IMG/VR virus record: IMGVR_UViG_3300016457_001097
Span: 1-33,691 of that record
DNA: 33,691 bases
Strand: one strand, 5' to 3'
DNA from: a virus
Shown: piece after piece, positions 14,858 to 21,585 of the stretch
Numbering within the stretch: position 1 is the stretch's first letter
How the letters are laid out: each line of letters opens with the position of its first letter
The notes under the pieces: generated by a model
Database searches by the model: none
What the model was told of the DNA's origin: nothing
The model's input: only the letters and a program-made list of their open reading frames with translations
Position numbers and translations under genes: made by a program

Positions 14858-15022
14858 ATGATTGAAGAAGAAAAATGGTGGTTGAAATGGGTTCTATATT
14901 GGACAACAGTTTTAGACAAGAAAGACATAGACGAATACTTTGAAAGGCGTGATAAGGAAGGTTATGTAAAAAATGAACGGGAATCCACAACCAGAGGAAG
15001 GATACACAAGAATAGCAAATGA
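14858..15022 (+). CDS. Small Trp-rich protein, 54 residues
   Basis: The ATG at 14858 is chosen because AAAGGAGAGAGC precedes it; an earlier start at 14828 lacks this. The peptide begins acidic, then EKWWLKWVLYWTTVL, an amphipathic Trp-rich helix that may meet a membrane or protein partner, and ends highly charged. It overlaps the start of the initiator gene by 50 bases. Confidence 0.55.
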   Translation: MIEEEKWWLKWVLYWTTVLDKKDIDEYFERRDKEGYVKNERESTTRGRIHKNSK

Positions 15023-15929
15023 ACTTTTAGAGGCAATTTACTCTTTTCCTTTTACAAAGAGAGAGTTTAAAATACTTCTCTATATGATTAGGTATTCATA
15101 CGGTTTTAATCAAAAAGAAGTTATAAATGGAGCAACAGATATCAAAAAAATCAGCGAAGAAACAGGAATAGAATATCACGATGTTTATAAAGTTATCCGT
15201 GATTTAGAAAATATGAATGTTTTAGGTAAAATACCTAAAGGTTGGCGAATAAACAAGATGTATAAAGGCTGGAAGCGATTAGGTAAATTACCTAAACCTT
15301 TAGGTAAAACACCTAAAAAATTAGGGAAATCACCTAAAATTTTAGGTAAAATACCTAAAACTACATCCAAGAAAAACACTTCAGAAAAGGAACGGATTGA
15401 CCCTCTAAAGAAAAGTATAAAGAAAACATATAAAGAAAAGAATATTACATCTACTAACGTAGATGTAGACGCTAAAAAACCAAATCCTGTTTATCAATTA
15501 GTAGAAGACTTTGCTCTGTTTAGAGGTATTCCGCTTGATAGGGGCTTCATCAACAAGAATGTTCAACATGCTAAAAGGTTGCTTAAACAATACCCGCCCG
15601 AGTTTATCGCTCAGGTCATCAAGTGGCGCCTTGAACATGATGACGGCTTCTGGCACTCCAAACTTAACAATTTAGGTATAGTCTACACGCACATTGCTGA
15701 GTGGATTGGCGAAATGAAGCGTGGAAAGAAAATCATCTCCTTTAAGAAATTCCTTGAACAGAACCCACACCTGGATTATAGACAATTGGAGAAGGGCACG
15801 AAGGAGAGAGAAATCGCTCTTTGGAGGGCTTTGAGAGAAGCGTATAAATCGGGGTATGTAGAATTTACCCCTAAGATGTTGGAAGTTTATAAATCCTTTA
15901 TTGAAGACTTTGAAAGGAGGAAACTTTGA
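14973..15929 (+). CDS. Lambda-O-like replication initiator
   Basis: The 318-residue protein has residues 1-95 matching the phage replication protein O N-terminal winged-helix pattern: GYTRIANELLEAIYSFPFTKREFKILLYMIRYSYGFN-like text with DIKKISEETGIEYHDVYKVI (recognition helix). Residues about 83-130 are a basic linker with LGKxPKx units encoded by the iterons at 15221-15359. The C-terminal half (about 165-318) is helical and may contact a helicase loader. In lambda, O binds iterons inside its own gene and starts replication; the same architecture is seen here. RusA and an unknown gene follow. Confidence 0.85.
   Translation: MNGNPQPEEGYTRIANELLEAIYSFPFTKREFKILLYMIRYSYGFNQKEVINGATDIKKISEETGIEYHDVYKVIRDLENMNVLGKIPKGWRINKMYKGWKRLGKLPKPLGKTPKKLGKSPKILGKIPKTTSKKNTSEKERIDPLKKSIKKTYKEKNITSTNVDVDAKKPNPVYQLVEDFALFRGIPLDRGFINKNVQHAKRLLKQYPPEFIAQVIKWRLEHDDGFWHSKLNNLGIVYTHIAEWIGEMKRGKKIISFKKFLEQNPHLDYRQLEKGTKEREIALWRALREAYKSGYVEFTPKMLEVYKSFIEDFERRKL
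15221..15359. other. Replication origin iterons inside the initiator gene
   Basis: There are five 19-bp imperfect palindromes of the form (T/A)TTAGGTA-N3-TACCTAAA at 15221, 15278, 15299, 15320 and 15341. The last four are spaced exactly 21 bp (two helical turns) and encode a 7-residue repeat LGKxPKx; the first stands 57 bp upstream. Copies 3 and 4 each have changes in an arm (CACCTAAA; AGGGAAA). An AT-rich stretch follows near 15410-15450. This matches the lambda ori plan. Confidence 0.88.
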
Positions 15930-16393
15930 GTCTTGAAGATATTGAGAAAGAATATGACAGGAAGTATGGCAACAAACCAGTGAGAGCGGGGAAACTTCTC
16001 GGGAGTGATCCTGAGGAGTTAAAAAAGATTGCCTTTAAGAATGCGAAAAAGATTCACGAACACAGGGTAATCATAGAGAATTTCCTAAATTCAAAAGGAG
16101 AAGCATTTTTTAAACTCAATCTCTGCCCGTTTATGGATTTTGAGAACATGGCTTTGAAAGGAAAACAATTGAAATATTTAGGATACAGGATAAATTGTGC
16201 TACGCAGTTCAACATTGACGCTATCAGATATAAAGTAGAATCTCCACATTTGAAAGTAGTAACAGAGCAAATGACTTTTGGATTTCCTTGTCCGAACAGA
16301 GAAAATTGTCCTTTAGAGAAATTTGTCAGAGCAATGAGAGAGAAAGAACTTGAGGAACTTCCAAAGAGAAAAAGAAAGGAGTTGGAGATATGA
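15926..16393 (+). CDS. Cys-containing protein at the lambda-P position
   Basis: The 155-residue protein starts with TTG at 15926 behind AAAGGAGG, overlapping the initiator stop. It has an N-terminal charged helix, then NLCPF, INCATQF and a final FPCPNRENCPLEKF; this C-x5-C pair with the earlier Cys could bind zinc or an iron-sulfur cluster. It lies where lambda encodes the helicase loader P, but no loader motif is visible. Function unassigned. Confidence 0.7.
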   Translation: MSLEDIEKEYDRKYGNKPVRAGKLLGSDPEELKKIAFKNAKKIHEHRVIIENFLNSKGEAFFKLNLCPFMDFENMALKGKQLKYLGYRINCATQFNIDAIRYKVESPHLKVVTEQMTFGFPCPNRENCPLEKFVRAMREKELEELPKRKRKELEI

Positions 16394-16803
16394 TTTCTTT
16401 CTTTGTCCCAGGGCACCCAGTTGGAAAGGAAAGACCTCGTTTGGGGAAGAGTGGAAATGTTTACACTCCTACAAAGACAAAACATTGGGAACACATGGTC
16501 GGTTTGATAGCAAATGAACACTTTAGAGATTTTACTTTTGAAGATGAGATTGGAGTTGCTCTGTTCTTCTTTTTGAAAGGAAAAAGAGGAGATATAGATA
16601 ACCTTGCAAAGTCAGTTCTTGATGGACTTCAAGGAATAGCATACAAAAACGATTCACAGGTGTATGTTCTTTTTGTTCAAAAAATCAGGGTGAACTATGA
16701 AGGTGATGAAGGGGTTGAGATAAACATATGGGATTTAAAAAAGGATGATTTGATTATTAAAGCAAAGCATACAAAAAGCGAGAAACTTTTAAGGAGGGTG
16801 TGA
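16390..16803 (+). CDS. rusA: RusA-type Holliday junction resolvase
   Basis: The 137-residue protein has the RusA family signature: the FFVPGHPVGKERPRLGK N-terminal motif, VYTPTKTKHWE, then the acidic catalytic segment GDIDNLAKSVLDGLQGIAYKNDSQV with the conserved aspartates. RusA proteins cut four-way junctions as dimers and help phages resolve recombination or replication intermediates. The ATG overlaps the upstream stop. Length matches the family. Confidence 0.93.
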   Translation: MISFFVPGHPVGKERPRLGKSGNVYTPTKTKHWEHMVGLIANEHFRDFTFEDEIGVALFFFLKGKRGDIDNLAKSVLDGLQGIAYKNDSQVYVLFVQKIRVNYEGDEGVEINIWDLKKDDLIIKAKHTKSEKLLRRV

Positions 16804-17048
16804 TGTTTAGCACAATAATTATAATCCTTGCTTATATATTTTTGATTGTCGGAAGCCTATGCGTTGCTTTGGGCTTCTGGCAGGATTGGGAGGAAGTTAA
16901 TAATGCCAAAAAACCGCCAAGAAATCACCAAAAACCAGAGAAGCCTTTCAGGGAAATCCTGAAATACGGCGGGATTTTTGGAAAAGTTGATAAGATAAAT
17001 CCTCACCCTTGGTTGCCAGATGGAGATGAGGAGGAAAGTGATGATTAA
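16803..17048 (+). CDS. Small single-span membrane protein
   Basis: The 81-residue protein has an N-terminal membrane segment (about residues 2-24, STIIIILAYIFLIVGSLCVAL) followed by a soluble Pro/Lys-rich tail and an acidic end. The ATG at 16803 overlaps the RusA stop and sits behind AAGGAGGGTG. No family is recognised. Short hairpins at 16850-16879 and 16946-16964 lie in the gene. Confidence 0.65.
   Translation: MFSTIIIILAYIFLIVGSLCVALGFWQDWEEVNNAKKPPRNHQKPEKPFREILKYGGIFGKVDKINPHPWLPDGDEEESDD
16850..16879 (+). repeat. Intragenic hairpin CGGAAGCC/GGCTTCTG
   Basis: GAAGCC (16852-16857) pairs with GGCTTC (16872-16877), extended outward by a G-U and a C-G pair. It lies in the membrane-protein gene. 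Confidence 0.5.
16946..16964 (+). repeat. Intragenic hairpin TTTCAGG/CCTGAAA
   Basis: A perfect 7-bp stem with a 5-nt loop in the same gene. With the 16850 hairpin it shows the stem-loop habit is not confined to 12-14 kb. Confidence 0.65.
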
Positions 17049-17343
17049 GGAGCAAATTTTTAAATTGATGGATGAGATATTAGGTGAGTATGAGTTTGAA
17101 AAGATAAAAATTAAATATGCGATAGAGGACAAAACTTTAAAAATAGAAGGGATTTGTGAATTTGAACCTGTCAATTTACATGTAGGATACACTATTGGTT
17201 TGGTAGATGAGTATGAAGATGAGATAGAAGAGGATGATTTAAAAGTGTATATAAGAACAGCATTAGAGTTTATAAAAGGCAAATTCTGGGATTTTCTTGT
17301 GCATCATTTAGGATATAAGTTTGACTATAAAGGAGGCAGGTGA
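17041..17343 (+). CDS. Hypothetical acidic protein, 100 residues
   Basis: The ATG at 17041 is chosen for the GATGAGGAGGAAAGTG leader; a reading from 17020 would overlap the ribosome-binding site. The protein begins with a helix (QIFKLMDEILGEYEFEK), has beta strands in the middle (KTLKIEGICEFEPVNLHVGY) and an acidic stretch, and ends with a helix with aromatic residues. No family recognised. Confidence 0.65.
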   Translation: MIKEQIFKLMDEILGEYEFEKIKIKYAIEDKTLKIEGICEFEPVNLHVGYTIGLVDEYEDEIEEDDLKVYIRTALEFIKGKFWDFLVHHLGYKFDYKGGR

Positions 17344-17579
17344 TGAATAGAGATACTTTTAGATGGGCTTTAATAGATGTATTAGGCTTATTGAAATTTG
17401 AATTGGAAAGAAAATTAGATGAGAATGGGCAAGATGATATTCTCTGGTTCAGAACAAAAGATGGAGAGATAAAGGCTCTCCCGCAAGTTACTATAAAGGA
17501 ATTAATTGAAAGATTTGATAAGTATATTGATGAGATAGCATTAACAGAGGAGGCGAACGATGTGGACACTAAAAGATAG
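17343..17579 (+). CDS. Hypothetical small helical protein, 78 residues
   Basis: The ATG overlaps the upstream stop (TGATG) behind AAAGGAGGCAGG. The protein is helical, with FRWALIDVLGLLKFELERKL and ELIERFDKYIDEIALTEE segments. No family is recognised and no enzyme motif is visible. Confidence 0.65.
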   Translation: MNRDTFRWALIDVLGLLKFELERKLDENGQDDILWFRTKDGEIKALPQVTIKELIERFDKYIDEIALTEEANDVDTKR

Positions 17580-17724
17580 TATATACTTTTTCCTTCTTGT
17601 CTGGGCAGGGGTAAGTATATTCCTCACGGTTGTGAATTTATTTTTGAAGAAGAACCTGAAAGAGATAGATAAGGGTGAAGCCATGAGCATAATTGATAAG
17701 GCAGGGAGGAGGGAGACAGAATGA
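17560..17724 (+). CDS. Small single-span membrane protein, 54 residues
   Basis: An ORF in a frame overlapping the end of the previous gene starts at ATG 17560 behind AGAGGAGGCGAACG and ends with an ATGA overlap with the next gene. The first 30 residues hold a membrane segment (IYFFLLVWAGVSIFLTVVNL) followed by a basic KK-rich patch, so the C-terminus should be cytoplasmic. It may be a lysis-control or superinfection protein; this is not proved. Confidence 0.6.
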   Translation: MWTLKDSIYFFLLVWAGVSIFLTVVNLFLKKNLKEIDKGEAMSIIDKAGRRETE

Positions 17725-17969
17725 GAAAAGAACTTACAAGAAAACAAATTGAGAAACTTAAAAAGGTTGTAAAGGAGATGAAAAACAGAACCGCCGAAGC
17801 ACTCACGGATGAGGAAATAAGAGAACTTGAAAAGGAAACAGAAGGGGCTGTCAGGTTGTCAGAAGAGGTAAGGTTGAGTGAGATTATGAAGGAGTATGAG
17901 GATTTACTGAAAGATATACACACGGCTTTATCAGTGATTTTGACTGAAATAGAGGAGGTGCTTGATTGA
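17721..17969 (+). CDS. Small coiled-coil protein, 82 residues
   Basis: The all-helical, highly charged protein (ELTRKQIEKLKKVVKEMKNR, then Glu/Leu-rich helices) overlaps the previous gene as ATGA behind GGAGGAGGGAGAC. No family recognised. It is the last gene before the palindromic control region at 17971. Confidence 0.65.
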   Translation: MRKELTRKQIEKLKKVVKEMKNRTAEALTDEEIRELEKETEGAVRLSEEVRLSEIMKEYEDLLKDIHTALSVILTEIEEVLD

Positions 17970-17970
17970 A

Positions 17971-17990
17971 TTGTATCATACATGATACAA
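17971..17990. promoter_or_regulatory. Perfect 9-bp inverted repeat (operator-like)
   Basis: TTGTATCAT-AC-ATGATACAA has perfect 9-bp arms around a 2-bp centre, the form of a dimeric helix-turn-helix repressor site. It begins two bases after the stop of the upstream gene and lies about 70 bp before the clamp-like gene, in one of the few gaps of the early region. Confidence 0.75.
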
Positions 17991-17998
17991 CATTCTTA

Positions 17999-18008
17999 AC
18001 AAATTTGT
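17999..18008. promoter_or_regulatory. Palindrome ACAAATTTGT, shared with 10940
   Basis: A 10-bp perfect palindrome identical to 10940-10949 and related to the direct repeats at 11591 and 11611. It lies 9 bp after the operator-like repeat. Occurrence in the three main non-coding gaps suggests a shared protein site, though short AT-rich words can recur by chance. Confidence 0.4.
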
Positions 18009-18061
18009 ATTGTATGAAGGACAAAAATACACAATTTTATTTTTGAAGGAGGGATGAAAAC

Positions 18062-18658
18062 ATGAAAACAATTTTAGACAGAATTGCTTTGGTGCTGGAG
18101 AATTTATTAACAACAGGGAGCCACAGGGAATACGAGGGGTATTTGAGAATAACAGCCAGCAAAGTTTCAGCAACAGATGGAAGGATATTGCTTGAAGTTA
18201 AAAATAACAATATGAAATTTTCTGATAGTGAGGGGGAAGTGTTTTTGTCTAAAAACCAGTTAAAAAAGATTAAAAAAGTCCTCGCAAAAGAAGTTGATAA
18301 GTTTATTGTTGAGAGAGTTGTTATACCATTTGAAGGGGAAGATGAAATAAAAGTTTTGATAGAAGATTATGAAGGGGAAACAGAGATGAAATTCCCTGCA
18401 AGAGATATTGATTATCCTGATACAGAGCAGATTTACAGAGATACAGAGCCGAAATTATCTGTTTCTTTTAGTCTTGCTGTGTTAAAAAAACTTATTGAGG
18501 TTTTATACAGGTTTAAACAAGAGACAGAGGGAATTAAATCTGACAGGGTGAAGTTCTTATTTTATGGAGAAGAAGAGCCTGTTGAGATAAGATATGAAAC
18601 AGAAGATACAGAAGTGAGAGGAGCTGTTATGCCGTTAAGGAGGGATAAAGATGATTGA
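18062..18658 (+). CDS. Mini sliding-clamp-like protein (DnaN beta-clamp fold)
   Basis: The 198-residue protein resembles the bacterial polymerase III beta clamp in order of motifs. An ITASKVSATDGRILLEV segment matches the ATDGHRLA region; FPARDIDYPDTEQIYRD matches FPDYRRVLP; and the end EVRGAVMPLRR matches the terminal YVVMPMRL. A complete beta clamp has about 366 residues in three domains; this is roughly half, suggesting fewer domains per chain. No DNA polymerase gene is visible here, so it may act with host enzymes or tether a phage protein. The leader is GAAGGAGGGATGAAAAC. Confidence 0.6.
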   Translation: MKTILDRIALVLENLLTTGSHREYEGYLRITASKVSATDGRILLEVKNNNMKFSDSEGEVFLSKNQLKKIKKVLAKEVDKFIVERVVIPFEGEDEIKVLIEDYEGETEMKFPARDIDYPDTEQIYRDTEPKLSVSFSLAVLKKLIEVLYRFKQETEGIKSDRVKFLFYGEEEPVEIRYETEDTEVRGAVMPLRRDKDD

Positions 18659-19061
18659 TTATAGAAAAGAAGTGCCGAGTTTGGAGTTATGCAAGAGGTT
18701 GAAAGAATTGGGTTTTCCTCAAGATGGTGGCGGGTGGTATTGGGTGAAGATTAAAAAAAGATGGAGATTGTGTTTAGATAATGATAGATTCAATGATTGT
18801 TGGGAAAAGGTAGAGAAAGTTATCAAAGCCCCCACAGTTGCAGAGATGGGAGAGTGGTTGCCCCCAGCCCTTAATTTGAAAGAAGGAGATGCCTATCTGA
18901 ATATAGATAGACCTGAAGAAAATCTCTGGATACTCTCTTATAGTTTGAGAGATAGTTTTATTTGCCCTATTGCTGTGGATGGAGAAACAGAAGCAAACGC
19001 TCGTGCGAAATTACTTATCTGGTTAGTAGAAAATGGATATATGAGTTTTAAGGAGGATTAA
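18651..19061 (+). CDS. Phage protein of the KAPTVAEMGEWLP family
   Basis: The 136-residue protein has LELCKRLKELGFPQDGGGWYW, KAPTVAEMGEWLP and a C-terminal ANARAKLLIWLVENG segment. I recognise this pattern from many uncharacterised phage and mobile-element proteins. Function is unknown. The start overlaps the clamp-like gene by 8 bases behind AAGGAGGGATAAAG. Confidence 0.75.
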   Translation: MIDYRKEVPSLELCKRLKELGFPQDGGGWYWVKIKKRWRLCLDNDRFNDCWEKVEKVIKAPTVAEMGEWLPPALNLKEGDAYLNIDRPEENLWILSYSLRDSFICPIAVDGETEANARAKLLIWLVENGYMSFKED

Positions 19062-19062
19062 A

Positions 19063-19536
19063 ATGAACCCCACAGAACGCTATATCAAGATGTGTGAGAA
19101 AGCGGAGGAGATACAGAAGGCATGGGAGCCTAAAGATTGGGATTGGGTTGCTGTGCCTAAAGAGTATAATATTTGGATTGAAGGTATACAAATAGGAGAT
19201 TATAGCGTTTTGGTATTAAGCGGTTATGAAACTGATTGTTATTACTACGGACCTGAAAGTGATATGTTTAATCCTGATTTAAATTTGGAAGAAATCTGTC
19301 CAAGCGAAGCAGAATTTAGGAAACACGCCATCTGGCTTCCCACACAAGAACAGTTGCAGGAGATGATGACAGATAAGGGTTATTTTAGATTCAGCTTGAT
19401 AGAATTATTTTACAGGTTTGTAAATAAGAACTACAAAAAGTTTTCTTCAATGAATGAACTTTGGCTTGCTTTTGTAATGTGGACAAAATATCACAAAATT
19501 TGGGACGATGAAAGAGAGGAATGGAGGAATAAATGA
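19063..19536 (+). CDS. Phage protein of the WLPTQEQLQEM family
   Basis: The 157-residue acidic, aromatic-rich protein carries AIWLPTQEQLQEMM in its second half and a helical C-terminus. The WLP-(R/T)-Q-(D/E)-QLQ-(E/D)-M motif occurs in uncharacterised phage proteins often encoded beside the KAPTVAEMGEWLP family, as here. Function unknown. ATG follows AAGGAGGATTAAA and the gene ends with an ATGA overlap with the thioredoxin-like gene. Confidence 0.7.
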   Translation: MNPTERYIKMCEKAEEIQKAWEPKDWDWVAVPKEYNIWIEGIQIGDYSVLVLSGYETDCYYYGPESDMFNPDLNLEEICPSEAEFRKHAIWLPTQEQLQEMMTDKGYFRFSLIELFYRFVNKNYKKFSSMNELWLAFVMWTKYHKIWDDEREEWRNK

Positions 19537-19775
19537 AAAAAGTCTTCGTGTTTGGCTCTAAACATTGCAAACCGTGTGAGGGGTGGAAAAGAATGCTAAA
19601 AGAAGCGGGGGTAAAATATGAATACATAGATGTTGAGGAAAATCCAAAAATGGCGAATGAGTATTTGGTAAACTCCCTGCCTACGACGATAGTTCTAGAT
19701 TCGGATAAGGTTAAATTTTTCTACGCAGGGGCAGGGAAGAAGGGACTAAAAGAATTAAAGGGGATTTTAAAATGA
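19533..19775 (+). CDS. Thioredoxin/glutaredoxin-like redox protein
   Basis: The 80-residue protein has a compact thioredoxin fold: the N-terminal strand KKVFVFGSKHCKPCEGWKRM with a C-K-P-C active site, YEYIDVEENPKMANEY, and the cis-proline segment SLPTTIVLD. It lies in an ATGA-coupled run directly before csf1 and in the same operon as the cysH-like gene at 22308. Thioredoxins and glutaredoxins are the normal electron donors of PAPS reductases, so a functional link is possible but inferred. It could also reduce a ribonucleotide reductase of the host. Confidence 0.88.
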   Translation: MKKVFVFGSKHCKPCEGWKRMLKEAGVKYEYIDVEENPKMANEYLVNSLPTTIVLDSDKVKFFYAGAGKKGLKELKGILK

Positions 19776-20386
19776 CAGTTCCAGAACTGATTTTTGACGG
19801 TATAGAGGTTGAGGAAGGGGATAAGAAGGGAGAATGTATTATATGTGGTAAACAGGTTTCTAACGGGTTCCTTTTCCCATTCTCGGATAATTTTGTAGGG
19901 TTCAGTGCGTTGAAATATGGGAATGTTCTTTGTCCGAAATGCTATGCATTTGTCAGAAATCAAAATTTCAGGAAGAGAAGTTTTGTAGCCACAAAGGGAA
20001 AAGTAGAGTTTCTAAAGAGGGATGAGATGAAGAAAAAGATTCTCTTCCCTCCAGAGCCTCCGTTCTTTATGTATCTCACTCACAGCCACCAAAAGCAGGG
20101 ATGGATTTTTGATTTGCAAAAAGTTTCTTTTTCAAGGGAGGATTATTTCTTATCAACAGATTTTTTTGATGGAGCGATCACAGTGAACAGATTAAAAGCA
20201 CTTGCGTACAACGGGTTAATAGAATTTTTGAGGGAAAAAGGAATATCAAAAACAGAGATAAGAACAGGGAATTTCAGTTCAAAAACATATATAAAAGCAA
20301 GAAAGGAGGGATTCATGGAAAAGATAATATCAGCGAAACATAAGGCTGGAATGCCTTTGTGGGAGGTGTTGGTTTATGTTAACTGA
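19772..20386 (+). CDS. csf1: Type IV CRISPR-Cas Csf1 (Cas8-like)
   Basis: The 204-residue protein has an N-terminal C-x2-C (Cys22, Cys25) and C-x2-C (Cys54, Cys57) zinc finger, followed by a RxRSF-like segment, an FLKRDEM stretch, then PPEPPFFMYLTHSHQKQGW. This plan (four-Cys finger, PP-PF-LT-S-QK motif, about 200-250 residues) matches Csf1, the large-subunit-like component of type IV effector complexes. The identification is strengthened by csf2 and csf3 downstream. The gene overlaps its neighbours by 4 and 11 bases, so it is translationally coupled. Confidence 0.85.
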   Translation: MTVPELIFDGIEVEEGDKKGECIICGKQVSNGFLFPFSDNFVGFSALKYGNVLCPKCYAFVRNQNFRKRSFVATKGKVEFLKRDEMKKKILFPPEPPFFMYLTHSHQKQGWIFDLQKVSFSREDYFLSTDFFDGAITVNRLKALAYNGLIEFLREKGISKTEIRTGNFSSKTYIKARKEGFMEKIISAKHKAGMPLWEVLVYVN

Positions 20387-20738
20387 TGAGGAAATCACAC
20401 AGGGAATGGCGGAGATACTCTTTCAGGTGTATAAGAATATACCTTGGAAGAAGTTCAGAGGGGTAGTGAATATAAGGGATATGTTCAACCATAGGGTTAG
20501 AAGCGCAAGTAGGAAACCAACACTTGAGATGTTTGTGAGTAAACTTTCAAATTATTTTGGTATCCAATCACTTCCAAATGAGATTGTAAGTGTCATAGAA
20601 AAGTTAAAACCAGAGGAGGAAAGGGCTTTAGAAAAGTTATACACAGAGCACATTTATTTGTGTGCTTTAGCATTCTTAAAATATGAAGAATTGAAAAAAC
20701 AAAGAAAAGAAAGGAGGAGTATGTTTAATGAGAATTAA
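20376..20738 (+). CDS. cas11: Cas11-like small subunit of the type IV module
   Basis: The 120-residue protein is predicted to be all helix, with a basic middle (FNHRVRSASRKPTLEMFVSK) and a charged C-terminus (EELKKQRKERRS). Type IV-B loci encode a helical small subunit (Cas11) between csf1 and csf2, exactly this position and size. Cas11 proteins diverge strongly, so the call rests on gene order and helical content. ATG 20376 lies inside csf1, and the end overlaps csf2. Confidence 0.65.
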   Translation: MLTDEEITQGMAEILFQVYKNIPWKKFRGVVNIRDMFNHRVRSASRKPTLEMFVSKLSNYFGIQSLPNEIVSVIEKLKPEEERALEKLYTEHIYLCALAFLKYEELKKQRKERRSMFNEN

Positions 20739-21585
20739 ATTTGAAGGAAAAATAGTTGCAAAGACTCCAATATTTCATGGAGGAGATGAAAAAACAGGGT
20801 CAACACCAATTTTGAGAACAATTACAATTTATGATTCAAAAGAGAATAGAAATTACATCCTTCCATACATTTCAGGAAATTCAATCAGAGGGAAACTGAG
20901 AAGATTGATTATGCATGATTTCTTTACAAGGCTTGAATATGAACCAGATTTGAAACTCCATCACATTTTCTATTCTGGTGGAGTTCTTGAAACAACAGAG
21001 AAGATGTATGGAAATGTGGATTTGGAGTTGAGAAAAAATATCAGAGATTTCATAATTCCACTTTCGCTTTTTGGGGCATCAGTGGGAAATCAGGTTCTTA
21101 CAGGGAAATTGCAGGTTGGTCATATCTTCCCAGTGTGCAAGGAATATGCAGGTTTCCTTCCAGAGGAATTCAGAAAATTAGAGGCGAGCAAAAAAAGTGT
21201 GAGACTCTTTACAGATGATAGTTTCATCACTCGCAGAGACGACATGAATGTAGAAAGAGATGTTGACGAACAGGCAGTCCAAATGAAAGTAGATTATGAA
21301 TGTTTTATCCCAGGGACAATTTTTTATCACTGGTTTGCTCTTGACTATCCAACAGAATTAGAGATGAGCTGTTTTGGACACATGATAAGCCTATTTAGGG
21401 AAACTCCATTTCTTGGAGGAAGGAGTTCACAGGGAGATGGAGAAGTTGAATTTGAATACACTCCAGAAATACCAGATGAGAACAAGTATCTTGAATTTCT
21501 AAAAGAAAACAAAGAAGACATAAAGAAGGTTCTTGATGATATTAAATTGAGATTCACATCTATGAAGGTTCCCAAAAATGATTGA
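20728..21585 (+). CDS. csf2: Type IV CRISPR-Cas Csf2 (Cas7-like backbone)
   Basis: The 285-residue protein begins with KIVAKTPIFHGGDEKTGSTP, the typical type IV Cas7 start, then YISGNSIRGKLRRLIMHDFF (residues 48-67), the conserved Ser-Gly-Asn-Arg-Gly-Arg RAMP motif that contacts RNA. The end has FLGGRSSQGDGEVEFEY, a RAMP glycine-rich segment. Cas7 copies form the helical backbone that holds guide RNA. The ATG follows AAAGGAGGAGTATGTTTA and overlaps the previous gene by 11 bases. Confidence 0.93.
   Translation: MRIKFEGKIVAKTPIFHGGDEKTGSTPILRTITIYDSKENRNYILPYISGNSIRGKLRRLIMHDFFTRLEYEPDLKLHHIFYSGGVLETTEKMYGNVDLELRKNIRDFIIPLSLFGASVGNQVLTGKLQVGHIFPVCKEYAGFLPEEFRKLEASKKSVRLFTDDSFITRRDDMNVERDVDEQAVQMKVDYECFIPGTIFYHWFALDYPTELEMSCFGHMISLFRETPFLGGRSSQGDGEVEFEYTPEIPDENKYLEFLKENKEDIKKVLDDIKLRFTSMKVPKND

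Noticed and set aside
19674-19736. Inverted repeat CCCTGCC/GGCAGGG in the thioredoxin-like gene
   Set aside because: 7-bp arms with a loop of about 49 nt; not convincing beyond chance.
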